Assembly (NCBI RefSeq): GCF_007859715.1
Contig: NZ_SJPG01000001.1
Coordinates: 4,552,728 to 4,616,727, forward strand
DNA length: 64,000 nucleotides
Direction of reading: 5' to 3'
Origin: Rubinisphaera italica
GTDB taxonomy: Bacteria; Planctomycetota; Planctomycetia; Planctomycetales; Planctomycetaceae
Below are positions 38,540 through 47,278 of this stretch, in pieces (positions within the stretch are counted from its first letter, which is position 1; every line of letters starts with the position of its first letter). Below the pieces are notes generated by a model, which saw only the letters and a program-made list of their open reading frames with translations, made no database searches and was not told the DNA's origin. Made by a program: the position numbers and the translations under genes.

Positions 38540-38967
38540 ATGACAATGGCTAACACCCCATACTCGACCGTGATGAACTCATCCGAAGCGTCAGAGATTT
38601 ACTTGGAGAAAAAGTCAAAGAAGAAATTCAGCTTGATGGATTGCTATCCTTAATTGGTGGTGATCCATCTGAAGTTATCGTTCGAGTGAGTGGGAACAAA
38701 ATCTCGATATCGGAATTCCGTGTTCGATGGGATGGACCTCATACTCCAACAGTTCATCCACGACTGGTAACCGCCATTAACTGGAAGAGCCTTCCTGATT
38801 TTGACATCATGTGTCTCATTAGCATGGCAATTGAATCTATCCGTAGGTATCGACTTGAGAAATATCGAACATGTTTGAGGTGTGGAGAAACTAATCCTCC
38901 TGAGTGGATGCACGGCGATGACATCTGCCAATCGTGTGCTGAGCGACACATGGGTGTGGTTTATTGA
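38540..38967 (+). pseudogene. Zinc-ribbon protein with an apparent one-base deletion near the start
   Basis: Downstream codons from 38641 (TTG) encode a coherent protein (DPSEVIVRVSGNKISISEF, then CLRCG and CQSCAE as a four-Cys zinc ribbon). The same frame stays protein-like upstream (ILDRDELIRSVRDLLGEK) but has no start codon and meets TAA. The ATGs at 38540 and 38546 (MTMANTP) are one base out of frame. A single missing C in the run at 38556-38559 would join them. Either this gene is frameshifted, or it starts at TTG 38641 and is 108 residues long. Confidence 0.45.
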
Positions 38968-39971
38968 TTAATTCCTTCCTTCTGCATTTTAGAAATAAAC
39001 ATCTCAGATGAGATTGGTCTATATTTTTTTACTAATGACATCGAAACTTCATGAAGACTCTCAATGACTTCATCAATTCTCATTGGCTCTAACCCCAATG
39101 GCTTGCAGTATTGATCACTACAAGTGTGTTGTATAAATTCAATAACACTGAGTGGATATTCTTCATCATGTAGAAATACATGAAGTTTACTGCAATGAGC
39201 TAGTATTACCTTTGTGGATTTCTTCAGATGTTCATCATTAAGTTCACCTTTTGAGTAATCAGCTTTATCTTGCATTGACAAATCTACAATTGCTAATTGG
39301 AGTTCAGAAATGCTCTTATTTATTTCAATTACCTTCATCTCATAATCATGACGATAATTCTCAAGGGAATCGAATGAATCTAATTGTCTTAAAATCGCTG
39401 CTTCAATTCTATTTCTGACAATCATGGACTCAGATTTGTCTACAAATACCCTTGTATTTACATCAGCCAATTTTTGAGCCGCTTCTCTCAACGTAGCCAG
39501 TGCCGACAATCGTGAAGCCTGCCTTAACGCTTCGTAAGAATCACCTTGAGCTTTTGCGCTCTCTTGACTCGCCTCTCGCATCTGTCGGATTTCATGCCGT
39601 TGCTGTTCCAATTCTTGCTTTTGCCAGAACATCGTCATTATCAAGGCTGCAAAAGCACATGCTGACACAAATGCATTGGCGAAGCCAAAGCTGTCTCCAA
39701 AATTATTCACTCCTTCGGGATAGCCTCCATAGAAAGTGAATGGAAGAAAGGAAATGATAGTTACGCCTAAAAGGAAAAGGATTGCATATTGGATAACTTT
39801 CTTTGTTGGAATCACTTTCGGCTCTTCAATGATTGGCTTTTCGCACTTGCCGCACTTCTTCTCCTCGATTATTTGTCCGCACTCTTCGCACTTTTTCACT
39901 TCGGTCACAGCATCTTCCTTCAATTGTGATATTCGGGGAAGACAGTCGATGCTGTCACCCTCTGTCTTCAA
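38961..39971 (-). CDS. Zinc-ribbon membrane protein resembling putative phage abortive-infection proteins
   Basis: The 336 residues start with a four-Cys zinc ribbon (CEECG, CGKCEKP, about 28-44), followed by two membrane helices (about 60-80 and 100-120). Then comes a long charged coiled coil (QKQELEQQRHEIRQMREA). The segment FGDSFGFANAFVSACAFAALI matches the pattern of putative AbiC-like proteins (FGDSFGxxNAxFS...). The cytoplasmic C-terminal half has no recognised domain. Convergent with the preceding gene (7-bp overlap). Confidence 0.5.
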   Translation of the reverse strand: MKTEGDSIDCLPRISQLKEDAVTEVKKCEECGQIIEEKKCGKCEKPIIEEPKVIPTKKVIQYAILFLLGVTIISFLPFTFYGGYPEGVNNFGDSFGFANAFVSACAFAALIMTMFWQKQELEQQRHEIRQMREASQESAKAQGDSYEALRQASRLSALATLREAAQKLADVNTRVFVDKSESMIVRNRIEAAILRQLDSFDSLENYRHDYEMKVIEINKSISELQLAIVDLSMQDKADYSKGELNDEHLKKSTKVILAHCSKLHVFLHDEEYPLSVIEFIQHTCSDQYCKPLGLEPMRIDEVIESLHEVSMSLVKKYRPISSEMFISKMQKEGINQ

Positions 39972-40126
39972 GCTTCATATAGCTGGCAAAGAAAAGCAGA
40001 TGTGGACATCTTCTGACTTCCTGCGTTCTTGCGCAATTCTTACCAAGTATTCAACTTCATTCTGATTGTGATGATTTTATCCATGCCTTTTCTTAGTAAG
40101 GCTGAACAGTATTTGTATTTCAAAAG

Positions 40127-40792
40127 TCAGGACAGATATTTTTCCATGAAGTCAGCAACCTCCACCAGCATCTTCTTCACTTCGTTCTCATCAAACTGGT
40201 CAAGCTTACCGTGTGCTGCGCTATTTCTAATATCAGCCAGTGCCGTAATCTTCTTCTGTGTGAGTTTCTGGTAGATTCCTTCTTTCGCAAGTAGAGCGTT
40301 CATCATGTCCAGCTTAGGCTTTTCTGGAAGTTCAATATTGTTTTCAGCACAAAGCTTTCTAAGCCCATCTTCCAAAACAGCACCAGCCACAACAACAGAA
40401 GCCTGATAGTAGCCCTGCTCGGAAAGATGATTTGCTTGTTCAAGAAAATCGTCAAAGATGTCGGCTTCTACCGTCTTGCGATAATCAAAAAGATGACCAT
40501 TTTCTAAGTCATCTAAAGCAGCTCCCAGAATACCATTCCCAGCCATCACATTACTTTTGAAAGCTTTAGTGCATTCTGAAGTATAAGTCTCGTAATGGAT
40601 ACTGTCTTTGCCAAATCCTGTCGCAAGAATGCTTAATGATTTTGTTCTCCAAGCATGGAATTGTGTTTGTTCCACACTAGTGTCACGCCTATTACCTCTT
40701 GTTATCACTTCACTGCCAGTAGATGAACTCACATTGTTTCCATGTTTTATCAATTCTCTCAGACGTGCCGCTATTCTTTCATCTGTTTTCAT
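40127..40792 (-). CDS. Protein with C-terminal HEPN-like domain
   Basis: A 221-residue soluble protein. The C-terminal half is helical, with FDDFLEQANHLSEQGYYQASVVVAGAVLEDGLRK (a HEPN-type helix pair) and ITALADIRNSAAHGKLDQF, which contains R189-x4-H194, the RX4-6H motif of HEPN ribonucleases. Many HEPN proteins act in toxin or abortive-infection systems, but the motif alone does not prove RNase activity. ATG 40792. No obvious partner gene is adjacent. Confidence 0.6.
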   Translation of the reverse strand: MKTDERIAARLRELIKHGNNVSSSTGSEVITRGNRRDTSVEQTQFHAWRTKSLSILATGFGKDSIHYETYTSECTKAFKSNVMAGNGILGAALDDLENGHLFDYRKTVEADIFDDFLEQANHLSEQGYYQASVVVAGAVLEDGLRKLCAENNIELPEKPKLDMMNALLAKEGIYQKLTQKKITALADIRNSAAHGKLDQFDENEVKKMLVEVADFMEKYLS

Positions 40793-40848
40793 GATTTACC
40801 TTTCCATAGTGTGATGACTCAGTTTGGATATCACGTCAACAGTCATTT

Positions 40849-41421
40849 TCATTTGGTATCCCCAAGAATCTTCCTGAATGTCAGGTTAATTCGTTCGCCT
40901 ACGACTTGCTTCGTCTTCGGCACTTCGTGTTGCCAGAATTGCTGCATTGTTCCAGCCATGATAATCAGTGACCCGTGATTTGCGAGAAAGGTCTTCGTCT
41001 CTCTCGTCTCGTTGTGCCTGATCCGAAACTTTCGTGTGGCTCCCAAAGAAAGCGAACCAATCACATTTCCCATCTCAGGTTCATCATCTGCGTGCCAGCC
41101 CATGCTGTCTGATCCTGAGCGATAGCGGTTCAATAGACAGTAATTGTACTCACCCTGAACGGCTTCAATTTTGTTCTTGATTTCAAGCAATTTTGCAGTC
41201 CACGGCAGAGCAGCATAGTCCATGCCTGAATACCGATAACTGATGCCAGCATCGCCGTATGAGGCAATCAATCGTGGCTGCATGTGACCAAAGATACCGA
41301 GCTTTTGTTCCCACTGGCAGTTATCTCGCAACTCAGTGAAGTACCGATCTGCCAAGTCTTTGGTTAGAAAGGCTTCGTCGAAAAGAAGTGTTCCTCCATC
41401 TTCAAGTTCGATTGTGTTCAT
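40849..41421 (-). CDS. alkB: AlkB-type 2-oxoglutarate/Fe(II) dioxygenase
   Basis: The 190 residues carry the AlkB set: iron ligands H110 and D112 in MGWHADDEPEMG, distal H165 in FWQHEVPKT, and 2-oxoglutarate-binding arginines in GERINLTFR (R177, R183). RYSGMDYAALPW and NRYRSGSDSMGWH fit AlkB/ALKBH2-like DNA demethylases that repair N-alkylated bases. Length is normal. The exact subtype is not determined. Confidence 0.9.
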   Translation of the reverse strand: MNTIELEDGGTLLFDEAFLTKDLADRYFTELRDNCQWEQKLGIFGHMQPRLIASYGDAGISYRYSGMDYAALPWTAKLLEIKNKIEAVQGEYNYCLLNRYRSGSDSMGWHADDEPEMGNVIGSLSLGATRKFRIRHNETRETKTFLANHGSLIIMAGTMQQFWQHEVPKTKQVVGERINLTFRKILGDTK

Positions 41422-41529
41422 TAGAATTCCAAGAAGAAGCTCTTTAGATTGAATGTTCTTTTCTTGATTCCCATTCGTTATCTTTAAGTAAACGAATTAC
41501 ATGAATAATCTTTTGCAAAGAATTCCACA

Positions 41530-41811
41530 TTGAGTGACACCAAAAGCAAAGCCATGTTGTCGTTTATTGCATGTCTTCTTTTCATGACAATTTACCTTTG
41601 GTCAGCAATGCCTGCACGTGTAATTGTTAAACGATATTGCAAGAAAGGGGGAGTATTGCATTCTATAGAAAATAGCCTGTTTCTGCCTGCAAACACCTTA
41701 GCTGACCATTGGCATATTTACCATAAATATCAGACACGACAGTTTTTTTACTGGTGGGATAAGAATTTACGCTACGATGTTAAGAAGCATCCCAGAGGGT
41801 TTGGGCAATAA
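41530..41811 (+). CDS. Unknown small membrane protein
   Basis: The frame opens with TTG 41530; ATG 41554 is an alternative giving MLSFIACLLFMTIYLWSAM, a single membrane helix, followed by a basic C-terminal part (KRYCKKGG ... RYDVKKHPRGFGQ). No family recognised. It stands alone between minus-strand genes. Confidence 0.4.
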   Translation: MSDTKSKAMLSFIACLLFMTIYLWSAMPARVIVKRYCKKGGVLHSIENSLFLPANTLADHWHIYHKYQTRQFFYWWDKNLRYDVKKHPRGFGQ

Positions 41812-41918
41812 CTCTGAAGGCAGTAATCAGCGAATGGTCAACTCGAACAAATTTCCCATTACGTCATATTCAGTAACATCACCAAAACCTTTGATTGGTC
41901 TCAAAAGTTCTCAACTAA

Positions 41919-42386
41919 TTAAATTTGGGCTCTGCTTGCCCACAATTCCTTAGTGGGGGACTGGTATGAATCCTCCGCACGGTATGTGATTTTCAAATCA
42001 TCTCCTTCCATCTTCACACTGATTATAAGATGGTCACTCGTTTGCTTGTCTGGATTGAACTTGCTTATGGCAAGGATCTTAGAAGGTGAAGCGAATCCAT
42101 TTCCGTCCGCAGGAGAATTACGAATTATCAAAGCTCGGTCTCCAACATGCGGTTCAATTGATTTCTTGAAATGTCCCGAACCGCTGAAGTGCCAATATGT
42201 GTAGTTCGCTCTAGCAGGACGTTCGACTGCCATGATAATCAGCACAAATGCTTGCTCTGTTGTATTCTCAATCGTGACAGTGGTGGCTTGAACTTCGTGC
42301 TTTTCTGATTTGCGATTCTCTTCAGCATTCAAAATTGAATTGATCGCAAAAATTGTGGTCATCGAAATAAGGAGGGCATACTTCAT
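41919..42386 (-). CDS. Unknown secreted protein, 155 residues
   Basis: A signal peptide is evident (MKYALLISMTTIFAINSILNA, cleavage near residue 21). The mature part contains ATTVTIENTTEQAFVLIIMAVERP and YTYWHFSGSGHFKKSIEPHVGDRALIIRN, a beta-sandwich-like pattern. No domain assigned. Confidence 0.5.
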   Translation of the reverse strand: MKYALLISMTTIFAINSILNAEENRKSEKHEVQATTVTIENTTEQAFVLIIMAVERPARANYTYWHFSGSGHFKKSIEPHVGDRALIIRNSPADGNGFASPSKILAISKFNPDKQTSDHLIISVKMEGDDLKITYRAEDSYQSPTKELWASRAQI

Positions 42387-42515
42387 CGGAGAATCTTTCA
42401 GTAAAATGTGTTAGGTGTGATGACATTTATGTTATCTCCCTACTTACTCCTGAGCTTTCTCACTGAAGAGTGGGAGGTCTCAAATTTTTCAAGGAGGGAT
42501 TTGATGTAAGAGGCA

Positions 42516-43442
42516 CTATGGGAACTTTTTGAAAATTGGTCCTTCGGGGACTGCAAGTGGTTCTGATCGAAATTCTAATTGGACAATAACATCTTCATTG
42601 GAATTTTGAGTCTTGAATTTTTCATCCCACCATTCAATGTATAAAATTCCTCGCAAATAGACGGTGGCACTCAATCGCAATTCTCCGTTCAGCACACCAA
42701 ATGGATTTACCCTTAGACGTATCTCTCCGTCATCGAGAGGATGATCTTTCTCATCCGATCGAAGTCCAATTTTCATTGCTGAAACATACCAGCTTGGTGA
42801 AGTATTATTGACTAGCAAAGAGTTTACATGTTTCTCCGCATAGTCGTTTACTGCTCTAATAAAGTCACCGTGACTATATCCAGCATTTGATGTTTCGCTT
42901 AGCGGCAATGAAATCATTGCAACATCATGTCCATCTACTCTGATTTTTTGGAAATTCTGTCCCTCTCGTGCATTCCATGAAAATGACCACGGATGCATGT
43001 CTGACTTTTCGAGTTTGAAATCGTGCCATAATCGTACTGTTTGGACAATTAGGGGAAGCCCCCCTTGGTTCATCAATTGAAGGTCGACTTGCTGTTCATA
43101 CCCTTGGTTTATTTTTTTCGATAATACCATGTAATCTGCCAGTGATACTTTCAGATTTGAGCACAATTCATTTCTTCTTTGTCGCTCACTGACAATGTAT
43201 TGGAGGCATGCAAATATCACTGATAGTACCGTCAATAATTCAACAGTTTTTCTGATGTACGATGACCATCCAAAGTGTCTTCCACAGTGCGGGCATGTTT
43301 TTGCATTTTTGTGGACTTCCTCCTTGCATTCAGGACATTCGCCTTTCTTTGGGTATTGACGGCTCTGAACCTTACTGAATGAGGGAGATGAGTACATTGC
43401 GATTCTTCTAATTGCAATTTGATAGGGATTTTGGTTGATCAA
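42516..43442 (-). CDS. Zinc-ribbon membrane protein, 308 residues
   Basis: The N-terminal ribbon CPECKEEVHKNAKTCPHCGRHFG (four Cys, about residues 35-58) is followed by one membrane helix (VELLTVLSVIFACLQYIV) and a large C-terminal beta-rich domain (LKVSLADYMVLSKKINQG, VNPFGVLNGELRLSATVYLRG). The arrangement resembles the other zinc-ribbon membrane gene at 38961. Function unknown. ATG 43442, or ATG 43397 (MYSSPSFSK). Confidence 0.5.
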   Translation of the reverse strand: MINQNPYQIAIRRIAMYSSPSFSKVQSRQYPKKGECPECKEEVHKNAKTCPHCGRHFGWSSYIRKTVELLTVLSVIFACLQYIVSERQRRNELCSNLKVSLADYMVLSKKINQGYEQQVDLQLMNQGGLPLIVQTVRLWHDFKLEKSDMHPWSFSWNAREGQNFQKIRVDGHDVAMISLPLSETSNAGYSHGDFIRAVNDYAEKHVNSLLVNNTSPSWYVSAMKIGLRSDEKDHPLDDGEIRLRVNPFGVLNGELRLSATVYLRGILYIEWWDEKFKTQNSNEDVIVQLEFRSEPLAVPEGPIFKKFP

Positions 43443-43575
43443 GAGTGTTCATGAAAATTCCATCTCAAGGAATTTGCAGTCAAGAAATCTCGATCTCAAA
43501 TCATTGGCAGATGTGCAAATATTTTCAATCAAACCAACGCTTTAAATTGTGTTAAGCCAGTGGAGATAATTTCCA

Positions 43576-44052
43576 TTACATATTCTCATAATGATCCCGC
43601 CAGTCCCTTTTCCCACTCTCCTCAACTCTCGGGCAAACCCGATCCCACCACTCATCGCAAAACATTCCACCCTTTTCGAATGCAAGCCTCATGACCTCAG
43701 CGATTTTTTCACCAAATTCATCTCCATAAACCCTCATGCACACGTTTCCTGACGAATCCAACAAGCATTTCCCACCACCCTCAGATTCAATTTTAAACGG
43801 TCCTGTGGGAAGCGTAGCTCTATCAATCGGTCTTTTAAATCCTGCTTTTTCGAGTGCGGCGATTGTTCGCTCTCGGTTCCAGCCTGTGATCCCATCAGTA
43901 TTCTGACAGATCCCTTGGGCGAACATTTCAGGACGAATTTTCAAGTGTTGGTCTCGAAAACCGATCTTTTGAAGTAATCTTCCCATCTCAAGATTTGAAA
44001 CTCCGAATACTTCACCAAGTTGCTTTTGGGTTACGAATGGGAAGTCATGCAT
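43576..44052 (-). CDS. Unknown element protein downstream of an excisionase-like gene
   Basis: The 158-residue protein starts FVTQKQLGEVFGVSNLEMGRLLQKIGFRD, which looks like a helix-turn-helix. The C-terminus is acidic/aromatic (CDEWWDRVCPRVEESGKRDWRDHYENM). It overlaps the 3' end of the HTH gene at 44045 by 8 bp, so the two form a coupled pair. Confidence 0.5.
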   Translation of the reverse strand: MHDFPFVTQKQLGEVFGVSNLEMGRLLQKIGFRDQHLKIRPEMFAQGICQNTDGITGWNRERTIAALEKAGFKRPIDRATLPTGPFKIESEGGGKCLLDSSGNVCMRVYGDEFGEKIAEVMRLAFEKGGMFCDEWWDRVCPRVEESGKRDWRDHYENM

Positions 44053-44230
44053 CAGGAACCTCCTTACCTAATACAGTGGCGATCTTCTGGATGTCATCTT
44101 CTGTGAATAATCTCCTGCCTGATACTCGGTTCGGTTCGGCAACCTTTCCAGAAGTGAACAAGTAAACGATTCGATGTGATGGAATGCCGATCCTTTTTGC
44201 AACGTCTCGTAGTGTGTAACAGTTATTCAT
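44045..44230 (-). CDS. MerR/excisionase-like HTH protein
   Basis: From ATG 44230 (GGAGGAAATTC upstream) the ~61 residues MNNCYTLRDVAKRIGIPSHRIVYLF and VSGRRLFTEDDIQKIATVL form a winged HTH of the MerR/excisionase kind. An upstream ATG at 44245 adds five residues but lacks a ribosome-binding site. Such short proteins often direct excision or repress an element operon. Confidence 0.65.
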   Translation of the reverse strand: MNNCYTLRDVAKRIGIPSHRIVYLFTSGKVAEPNRVSGRRLFTEDDIQKIATVLGKEVPDA

Positions 44231-44349
44231 GAATTTCCTCCGCAAATATCTATGCAGGAGAAATTCATTTTTGTGCGAAAGAAAAGAAAATTATTTCATT
44301 TGCTGACGAATTGTCGTTTTGTCGTTAATCCAGATGCCTCCGTCCACGG

Positions 44350-44570
44350 ATGTGTCTCGATCAACAAGAAAATCTCAGTGTATTTTCCAAAGAGGAAGAG
44401 AAGCGGATTGAAACTAAATGGATCGTGGAACGACTGCAGGAAGGAGTTGCCAAGGATGAGAGCGTTTTGACAAGACTCTGAGGACAGCGCAAAGACGATT
44501 GAGAGAAGCATTGCCGATCTACATGGAAGATCGTAATGAGGATGATGAGGATTTAGAAATTAGCGCTTAA
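44350..44570 (+). pseudogene. Possible frameshifted small gene
   Basis: An open frame from ATG 44350 reads LDQQENLSVFSKEEEKRIETK...WIVERLQEGVAKDESVLTRL and stops near 44483. Protein-like sequence then continues in another frame (LRTAQRRLREALPIY ... DEDLEISA) to TAA 44570. A one-base change near 44478 would connect them into a ~73-residue helical protein. Support is from composition only. Confidence 0.3.
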
Positions 44571-44574
44571 TTTT

Positions 44575-44619
44575 ATGTCGTTTTGTCGCATTGGCGGCGA
44601 CAAAACGTCAAAACGACAT
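44575..44619. repeat. Nested palindrome built on the TGTCGTTTTG motif
   Basis: The outer arms ATGTCGTTTTG (44575-44585) and CAAAACGACAT (44609-44619) are exact reverse complements. Inside are TTTTGTCGC (44581-44589) and GCGACAAAA (44597-44605). A related single copy TTGTCGTTTTGTCG lies near 44309-44325. There is no T-run, so I do not call it a terminator. It could be a binding site for an initiator, recombinase or repressor. Confidence 0.6.
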
Positions 44620-44720
44620 TATGGAAAAAGCCCACTCCAATGAATTCATTAGAGTGGGCAAGCTCAGCGTCAGTGACGCTGTTATTAAGAAAGTCAGACA
44701 GGAATTACTTCCTACCTCTT

Positions 44721-45038
44721 TCAATCCTCCCAAAAGGTGATTAAATCACATCCCCATTTCTGACAACATAAAGTCACCCTTTTGTAACGCCTCGTTGATA
44801 AAGCTTGGTAAATTGCATAAGACTCAACATAGCTGTAACGGTACTCAGGTGAATCGTCGCAACAATAATTGGGTTGGAGGACGAACTTTTCGTCGTCCCA
44901 AAATGCCATTAACCGATCCTCGATCATGCAGTCTTCGGGTAGGGATTGCATAGCAATCATGTTGCACAGTTCTTGTGCCTCGTCGTGACTGATCTCTACT
45001 TGATTCAGTTCGATTTCGAGAATTTCCGTTTGATCCAT
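44721..45038 (-). CDS. Unknown acidic protein, 105 residues
   Basis: An ATG-initiated acidic protein (MDQTEILEIELNQVEISHDEAQELC) with several cysteines (YCCDDSPEYRYSY, CCQKWGCDLITFWED). No family recognised. It is isolated between non-coding stretches. Confidence 0.45.
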   Translation of the reverse strand: MDQTEILEIELNQVEISHDEAQELCNMIAMQSLPEDCMIEDRLMAFWDDEKFVLQPNYCCDDSPEYRYSYVESYAIYQALSTRRYKRVTLCCQKWGCDLITFWED

Positions 45039-45485
45039 CGTTTTGCTTTCTGAAATATGCTGGTCTCCAACCTTCTTGTGATTTCACATGCATCAGTAAG
45101 ATTGGGGAGGATGATTTTCTCCCATTTTACAACTCGAATTACGTCACAACGTGCGACAGCGAGGATGAAATGGAAGAGTTGTGGCTCAAGCATGAGCCGA
45201 TCACACAGCCGTGTGATAAGTAAGAAAGTTGGTTCAAGTCAGATAATGTATATCAAGTTATTTTCAAGTTGACCGAATTATATTATGTCACTATTTATGG
45301 ATCAATATGAACCTTATTTATTTTCTGAATATGTTGAAATAAATATATAGGGTGAACAACAAGAGGTCTTCCACTACCTTAATCCTACCTCCTCACCACT
45401 ACAACAAAACCTCATTTAGCACTAATTTCCATGCAATCCATCCACAATTTTCAGGGTGAACCAACACTCGTTAATAATCCCCCCA
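45039..45485. other. AT-rich stretch without a supported gene
   Basis: About 450 bp, AT-rich especially from 45230 on. It holds two similar short strings, AGGGTGAACAAC (about 45350) and AGGGTGAACCAAC (about 45453), but no clear hairpin. Short open frames on both strands lack start signals. A plasmid-like origin or control region is possible, but nothing proves it. Confidence 0.4.
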
Positions 45486-45692
45486 TCACAACAACTTATT
45501 CAACAAAATCTGTTCATGGAACAACTCGAAAGTGGTGCCGCTGCACCACTGAGAAATCACTTTTTGGGCAACAGTGATTTTTTCCTCAACTGATGAAGCA
45601 TTAGATTCAACACAAATTCTTTGGTAACGAGTATTCTGACCAAAAATAAACTGGTTTTTTAATTTTTGAAGTTGTTCTTGTTTATTGTCCAT
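45486..45692 (-). CDS. Unknown small protein, 68 residues
   Basis: The frame MDNKQEQLQKLKNQFIFGQN...FHEQILLNKLL is ATG-initiated, mostly helical and hydrophilic. No family recognised; the reading frame could be fortuitous in this AT-rich region. Confidence 0.3.
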   Translation of the reverse strand: MDNKQEQLQKLKNQFIFGQNTRYQRICVESNASSVEEKITVAQKVISQWCSGTTFELFHEQILLNKLL

Positions 45693-45726
45693 TTCTTATA
45701 TCCCCAGTTGTAACTTCAAATGATTA

Positions 45727-45900
45727 AAAAAGTGGTTTTTCAGTGATAAGGTCATTCAACTTATTGAAGTCACGAAATGTATCCAGACATATTTTCCACT
45801 TCGCCTTCCTCAAAAGACGTTTAGAACAGTCATGTTGTTCGGAAGTTTTTACGTTTATGGAGGCGATCTTCCACAAATCATTTCACAAAAAGTGGTTTTT
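45727..45900. repeat. Direct repeat of AAAAAGTGGTTTTT
   Basis: The 14-mer AAAAAGTGGTTTTT occurs at 45727-45740 and again at 45887-45900, 160 bp apart, both near the 3' end of the primase-like gene; the second copy is inside its coding sequence. The core is nearly palindromic. Confidence 0.45.
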
Positions 45901-47278
45901 GATTGAAAAAGATTTTTTATCCATCCATTACCATATAGATATTGTACTGTTGTGTTTCTTTTTTGTTTAAGGTATCTCCATCTACCATTCCCAGTAACAT
46001 TCATCACCTTCTTTGTACGATACTTTTGAGGAAAATTCTCACCTTTCTTCCACCTCCAGCATTTCCCTGCCTTATGTTGTCGATCATAAATGTCAACAAT
46101 CCCTGTTGAATTAAAGTGTTCTCGTGTAACTCTAAAAAAGTCCTGATTCCAAGAAGGTGCGGAATAGGTAGTTGAATCAAACCTATTCCAATTTTCTTTA
46201 AAAAATGAGGTAGCAAGACCATCATTGTCATCAGGATTTCGATGCCAGAGATTGAGCAACTGGACGAAATGGATCACAAAATTGGTAGGGACATGAAAAT
46301 TATTCTCCCCACAAGTCTTGGTCAGAAAATCTAAAACTCGCTTATCTTGCAATGATCCTTTAATTCCTTTTGGGAAATGTTTTCTTACCCATCGAATCAA
46401 TCCATGATTAATCTTGCAGTCAGTCGAGGAGCGTAATTTTTTGGGATCAAAAGAGGCTGAAATGAATTTTAGAACATTGCTGACTCGTCTGTTTCTCTCA
46501 GACTGACCATCTTCCCAAGCTCCAGAATAGAGACCATTCTGTTTTAAGTAGGAAATTCCTTCTTTGACTGAAGGTTCACGTCGATGTTCTCTGAAAAACG
46601 AGCGAAAGAAGGGCAGTAAAACCTTCCGAGTCCGTTCAAAAGCGTCAGGCTCATCAGGATGCCAGTCCAAAACTGGATAGGAAAAGGTAGAGATAAGGTT
46701 CTCATGCTCTGGCTGAAAAACTGGTTTTTTAATTTGTGGCTTAACTATTGTCGCCTCTAAATTTAATTCCTGTTTTGAAAATTCAAGGTGAGCATATTCA
46801 CCGAGTAGTTCTTCTTGTTCGGACCATTGCTGTTCGATTCCAGCTTTGACTTCTTTTGTTTTGCTAATCACCTCGGGAGAAAGCTGCTTTTCAATTCGAT
46901 TTACATTTCCTTGTAATTGTAGAGAATTGATTGGTTTACAATTCTCGAATTCTGCAAGTCTTTCCCATGACCACCAATCTGAGCGACATGGCAATTGAGC
47001 GAGTGATCCTGATTTATCAGAGGTCACAGACCCCTTGATTTCAACATCAAGAGTAATTTCATTTGAAAGAAACAAGTTTTGCAGCGTTCTTTGAAAACTC
47101 GTTATTAAATTATTGATTTCATCAACTGTATAATAATTAACTTTCAAATAAATATGGTGCCCCCGTTCAGAAGGAACATGAAACCCATTAGGAAAATATT
47201 GTGTTATTAAATTAATGGCTCTATATTGTTCCTCTTTTCGTACCTTTTGCCATTTTTTGTGCCAGTCAATGTCAATCA
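45855..47278 (-). CDS. Primase-like protein, 5' end cut off by IS30
   Basis: The frame is open from 45855 up to the IS30 boundary at 47278. Its first preserved residues are IDIDWHKKW, an hhDhD motif, followed ~30 residues later by FHVPSERGHHIYLKV, matching the s-x-H segment of archaeo-eukaryotic-type primase-polymerases. The start MKV at 47147 is therefore probably not genuine; the real start was lost at the IS30 junction. The remaining ~400 residues are charged and end with a basic Trp-rich tail. A plasmid or element replication role is inferred. Confidence 0.55.

Noticed and set aside
45040..45225. A plus-strand open stretch ending CDSEDEMEELWLKH
   Set aside because: It reads like protein but has no start codon and overlaps the 5' end of the opposite gene, so I could not support it.
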